Assembly (NCBI GenBank): GCA_017577565.1
Contig: PKRH01000154.1
Location: forward strand, 1-7,081
DNA length: 7,081 nt
Source of the DNA: Thermoanaerobacterales bacterium
GTDB taxonomy: Bacteria; Actinomycetota; Acidimicrobiia; Acidimicrobiales; JACDCH01
Direction: 5' to 3'
Of the stretch, positions 5,147 to 7,081 are shown piece after piece. The notes below the pieces were generated by a model. That model did not search any database and was not told the DNA's origin. It saw only the letters and a list, made by a program, of their open reading frames with translations. A program made the translations under genes and the position numbers. Position 1 is the stretch's first letter; each line of letters begins with the position of its first letter.

Positions 5147-6196
5147 ATGGCGCCCACCCCTGCGTTCCCCGGCGGCGCGGTGCCCGCGCCGCCCGCGGTC
5201 GACCTGCGCAGCGACACGGTGACGAGGCCGACCCCCGAGATGCGCCGAGCCATGGCCGAGGCCGAGGTGGGGGACGACGGGTTCGGTGACGACCCCACCG
5301 TCGCCCGCCTCGAGGCGCGCTTCGCCGAGCTGACCGGCAAGGAAGCCGCGGTCTTCACCCCCTCGGGCACCATGGCCAACCAGATCGCCCTGCGGGCGCT
5401 GGCCACGCCGGGGTCGCTCGTCGTCGTCGGTCGCCGGCAGCACGTGGTCACCCACGAGGCCGGGGCCGCGGGGGTCAACCAGGTCGCGCAGCTGCACCTC
5501 GTCGCCGACGACGACGGCACGATCGACCCCGCCGAGGTCGCGCACCTCGTGGCGGCGGCCGAGCACCTGTGGCCGCCGCCCTCGGTCGTGTGCGCCGAGG
5601 ACACCCACCTGGCCGCGGGCGGTCGCCCGTGGCCGCTCGACCGGCTCCGCGCCCTCGGCGACGTCGGCGTGCCCGTCCACCTGGACGGCGCCCGCATCTT
5701 CAACGCCGCCGTCGCCACCGGCACCTCGGTCGCCGAGCGGTGCGCGCCGGCCACGACCGTCATGGCCTGCCTGTCGAAGGGCCTGAGCGCGCCGGTCGGC
5801 TCGCTGCTGGCCGGCCCGGCCGACGTCATCGCCCGGGCCCGGGTCGAGCGCAAGCGCCTGGGCGGGACGATGCGGCAGGCCGGGATCCTCGCCGCCGCCG
5901 GCCTCGTCGCCCTCGACACCATGGTCGACCGGCTGGCCGAGGACCACCGGCGGGCCCGGCGCCTGGCCGAGGCGGTGGCCGAGCGGTGGCCCGACGCCGG
6001 CTGCGACCCGGCCGAGGTGCGGACGAACATCGTGCTGTTCCACCACGACGACCCGGCGCGGCTGCTCGCCGCGCTGGCCGAGCGCGGCGTGGGCGCCGTC
6101 ACCCTCGGTCCCCGCACCGTCCGGTTCGTGACCCACGCCGGCATCGACGACGCCGCCCTGGAGGTCGCCCTGCGCGCCATCGAGGAGGCCCCGTGA
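5147..6196 (+). CDS. ltaE: L-threonine aldolase-family PLP enzyme (low-specificity, LtaE-like)
   Basis: A 349-residue fold-type I PLP enzyme of the threonine aldolase/beta-eliminating lyase family, of usual length. Signatures are DLRSDTVTRPTPEM (19-32), GDDGFGDDPTV (43-52), the cofactor-phosphate loop FTPSGTMANQ (70-79), HEAG (103-106), DTHLAAGG (152-159), HLDGARIFNAAV (178-189, with D180 expected to contact the pyridine nitrogen) and the Schiff-base lysine K211 in CLSKGLSAPVGS, followed by KRLGGTMRQAG (236-246). The expected reaction is cleavage of L-threonine or L-allo-threonine to glycine and acetaldehyde. The related tryptophanase-like lyases are less likely given the SKGLSAPVGS block. 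The first 16 residues are Pro/Ala-rich with no Shine-Dalgarno; the ATG at 5147 fits a leaderless start, and a GTG at 5180 is an alternative. It overlaps the next gene by 4 bp, so the two are co-transcribed. Confidence 0.94.
   Translation: MAPTPAFPGGAVPAPPAVDLRSDTVTRPTPEMRRAMAEAEVGDDGFGDDPTVARLEARFAELTGKEAAVFTPSGTMANQIALRALATPGSLVVVGRRQHVVTHEAGAAGVNQVAQLHLVADDDGTIDPAEVAHLVAAAEHLWPPPSVVCAEDTHLAAGGRPWPLDRLRALGDVGVPVHLDGARIFNAAVATGTSVAERCAPATTVMACLSKGLSAPVGSLLAGPADVIARARVERKRLGGTMRQAGILAAAGLVALDTMVDRLAEDHRRARRLAEAVAERWPDAGCDPAEVRTNIVLFHHDDPARLLAALAERGVGAVTLGPRTVRFVTHAGIDDAALEVALRAIEEAP
6182..6188 (+). promoter_or_regulatory. Ribosome binding site of the PIG-L deacetylase inside the aldolase end
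   Basis: GAGGAGG lies within the last codons of the aldolase, 4 nt before the GTG at 6193. With the GTGA stop/start overlap it supports translational coupling and fixes the GTG as start. Confidence 0.65.
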
Positions 6197-6897
6197 CGCT
6201 GCTCGCCGAGACCCCCTCGCGCGTCCTCGCCGTCTACGCCCACCCCGACGACCCCGAGGTCTCCTGCGGGGGTGCCCTGGCCCGCTGGGCGGCCCGGGGC
6301 GCCGAGGTCCGCCTCGTCGTCGTCAACGCGGGCGACAAGGGCTCCCACGACCCCGACACCGACCCGCGGGAGCTGACCGAGCGCCGGGCGGCCGAGGTCG
6401 CGGCGGCCGCCGAGGTGCTCGGCCTCGCCGGCGTGGAGATGCTCGGCATCCCCGACGGCGAGGCGACCAACGACACCGAGCTGCGGGCCCGGCTGGTCGC
6501 CCTGGTCCGGGCCCACCGGCCCGACGTCGTCGTCGCCCCCGACCCCACCGCCGTGTTCTTCGGCGACAGCTACGTCAACCACCGCGACCACCGCGAGGTC
6601 GGCTGGGCGGTCGTCGACGCCGTGGCGCCCGCCGCCGCCAGCCCGCTCTACTTCCCCGAGGCCGGCCCCGCCCACCAGGTCGACGCCCTCCTGCTGTCGG
6701 GCACCTTCCAGGCCGACGTGTGGGTCGACGTCTCCGACGTGGTCGACGTCAAGCTGGCCGCGGTCGCCTGCCACGAGAGCCGCGTCGGCGACGCCCCCGA
6801 GCTGGTGGCCGAGCTGCTGCGGCGGCGCATGGCCGAGACCGGCGCCGAGGTCGGCGTGGCCCACGCCGAGAGCTTCCGGCGCCTGCGCTTCACCTGA
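6193..6897 (+). CDS. PIG-L/LmbE-family zinc-dependent deacetylase
   Basis: 234 residues, GTG at 6193-6195 overlapping the aldolase TGA as GTGA, stop TGA 6895-6897. It starts with the Rossmann-like strand VLAVYAHPDD (11-20); AHPDD is the family hallmark, with H17 and D20 as zinc ligands and D19 as likely general base. NHRDHREVG (129-137) supplies the third ligand, H133. NAGDKGSHDPDT (45-56), LTERRAAEVAAAAEVLGL (61-78) and GIPDGEATND (85-94) are also typical. Members remove acetyl groups from N-acetyl-glucosamine-type substrates, including MshB and Mca in mycothiol metabolism. This protein is shorter than MshB (about 300 residues) and belongs to the broad uncharacterised LmbE group, so the substrate is open. 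It is cytoplasmic, with no signal peptide. Pairing with the aldolase suggests one pathway but does not identify it. Confidence 0.93.
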   Translation: MTLLAETPSRVLAVYAHPDDPEVSCGGALARWAARGAEVRLVVVNAGDKGSHDPDTDPRELTERRAAEVAAAAEVLGLAGVEMLGIPDGEATNDTELRARLVALVRAHRPDVVVAPDPTAVFFGDSYVNHRDHREVGWAVVDAVAPAAASPLYFPEAGPAHQVDALLLSGTFQADVWVDVSDVVDVKLAAVACHESRVGDAPELVAELLRRRMAETGAEVGVAHAESFRRLRFT

Positions 6898-6922
6898 CCG
6901 CCGGGCCCGGCCCGGCCGGCGG
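6898..6922 (+). terminator. Hairpin directly after the deacetylase stop codon
   Basis: ccgccgg (6898-6904) pairs with ccggcgg (6916-6922) around an 11-nt GC loop, starting at the first base after the TGA. There is no T-tract. Position favours a terminator or 3'-end structure, but in DNA this GC-rich such repeats also arise by chance. Confidence 0.35.
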
Positions 6923-7081
6923 GGCGGTCCGCGCCGGCCCTCCCCGGCGCCCGCCCGCCCGGCCTGGATCGTGCGCCACCCGCCCCCCGCCCCCCGGGCC
7001 AGCACGGCCCCGACCCCCCCGCCCGCCGCCCCCCCCGCCCGCCCCCCCCCGCCCGACCCCCCCCGCGGCCGCGCCCACGCG
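6923..7081. repeat. C-rich low-complexity tail, no gene seen
   Basis: From about 6976 the plus strand is almost only C with scattered G. Long C runs include 6983-6988, 6990-6995, 7014-7020, 7029-7036, 7042-7050 (nine) and 7057-7064, and a GCGGCCGC palindrome lies at 7065-7072. A minus-strand open frame here gives only Gly/Arg/Ala repeats and is not a believable gene. The minus strand could form G-quadruplexes. The tract could be a real intergenic spacer or low-quality sequence near a contig end. Confidence 0.6.

Noticed and set aside
4546..7005. Very long minus-strand open frame (about 819 codons) antisense to the aldolase and deacetylase
   Set aside because: It arises from GC-biased third positions; the translation is Arg/Gly/Ala-rich without domain structure, while the sense strand encodes two enzymes with complete motifs.
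1..7081. CRISPR arrays, tRNA or rRNA genes, insertion sequences, phage or defence genes
   Set aside because: No spaced direct repeats, no tRNA-like cloverleaf or rRNA sequence, no transposase or integrase motifs, and gene content is ordinary chromosomal metabolism and signalling.

Overview
The window is extremely GC-rich, with strongly G/C-biased third codon positions that leave long open frames antisense to every gene. It encodes an MtrA/MtrB-type two-component system followed by a GerMN-domain lipoprotein, an arrangement known from Actinomycetota (mtrA-mtrB-lpqB). I infer a high-GC actinobacterium. A non-model lineage such as Acidimicrobiia is plausible, but the sequence alone does not prove it.

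Left part, minus strand (read from 4210 down to 1). A small STAS-like protein (3842-4210) is followed after 72 bp by an OmpR-type response regulator (3083-3769, TTG start). Seven bases later comes its HAMP/HisKA/HATPase sensor kinase (1603-3075). The kinase overlaps by GTGA a 212-residue lipoprotein that consists of little more than a GerMN domain (968-1606). After another 76 bp an Hsp70-family ATPase begins (1-891) and runs off the window edge. The kinase, regulator and lipoprotein look like a compact envelope-sensing operon. The lipoprotein sits where LpqB normally is but lacks LpqB's large C-terminal part.

Right part. An inositol monophosphatase-family enzyme (4293-5120, minus) and an L-threonine aldolase-family PLP enzyme (5147-6196, plus) diverge from a gap of only 26 bp. 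The gap carries a perfect 10-bp palindrome that places an identical TACCGT hexamer exactly 8 nt before each start codon, which suggests a symmetric bidirectional promoter making leaderless mRNAs. The aldolase overlaps by GTGA a PIG-L/LmbE-family zinc deacetylase (6193-6897). The window ends in 184 bp without a gene: a GC hairpin directly after the stop codon, then an almost pure C/G tract with C runs up to 9.

I see no rRNA, tRNA, CRISPR array, transposase, integrase or long repeat. Nothing here is clearly a new biological system. The points most worth a second look are the minimal LpqB-like lipoprotein, the STAS protein with a degenerate phosphoacceptor motif upstream of mtrA, the Hsp70 at the end of the set, and the symmetric divergent promoter.
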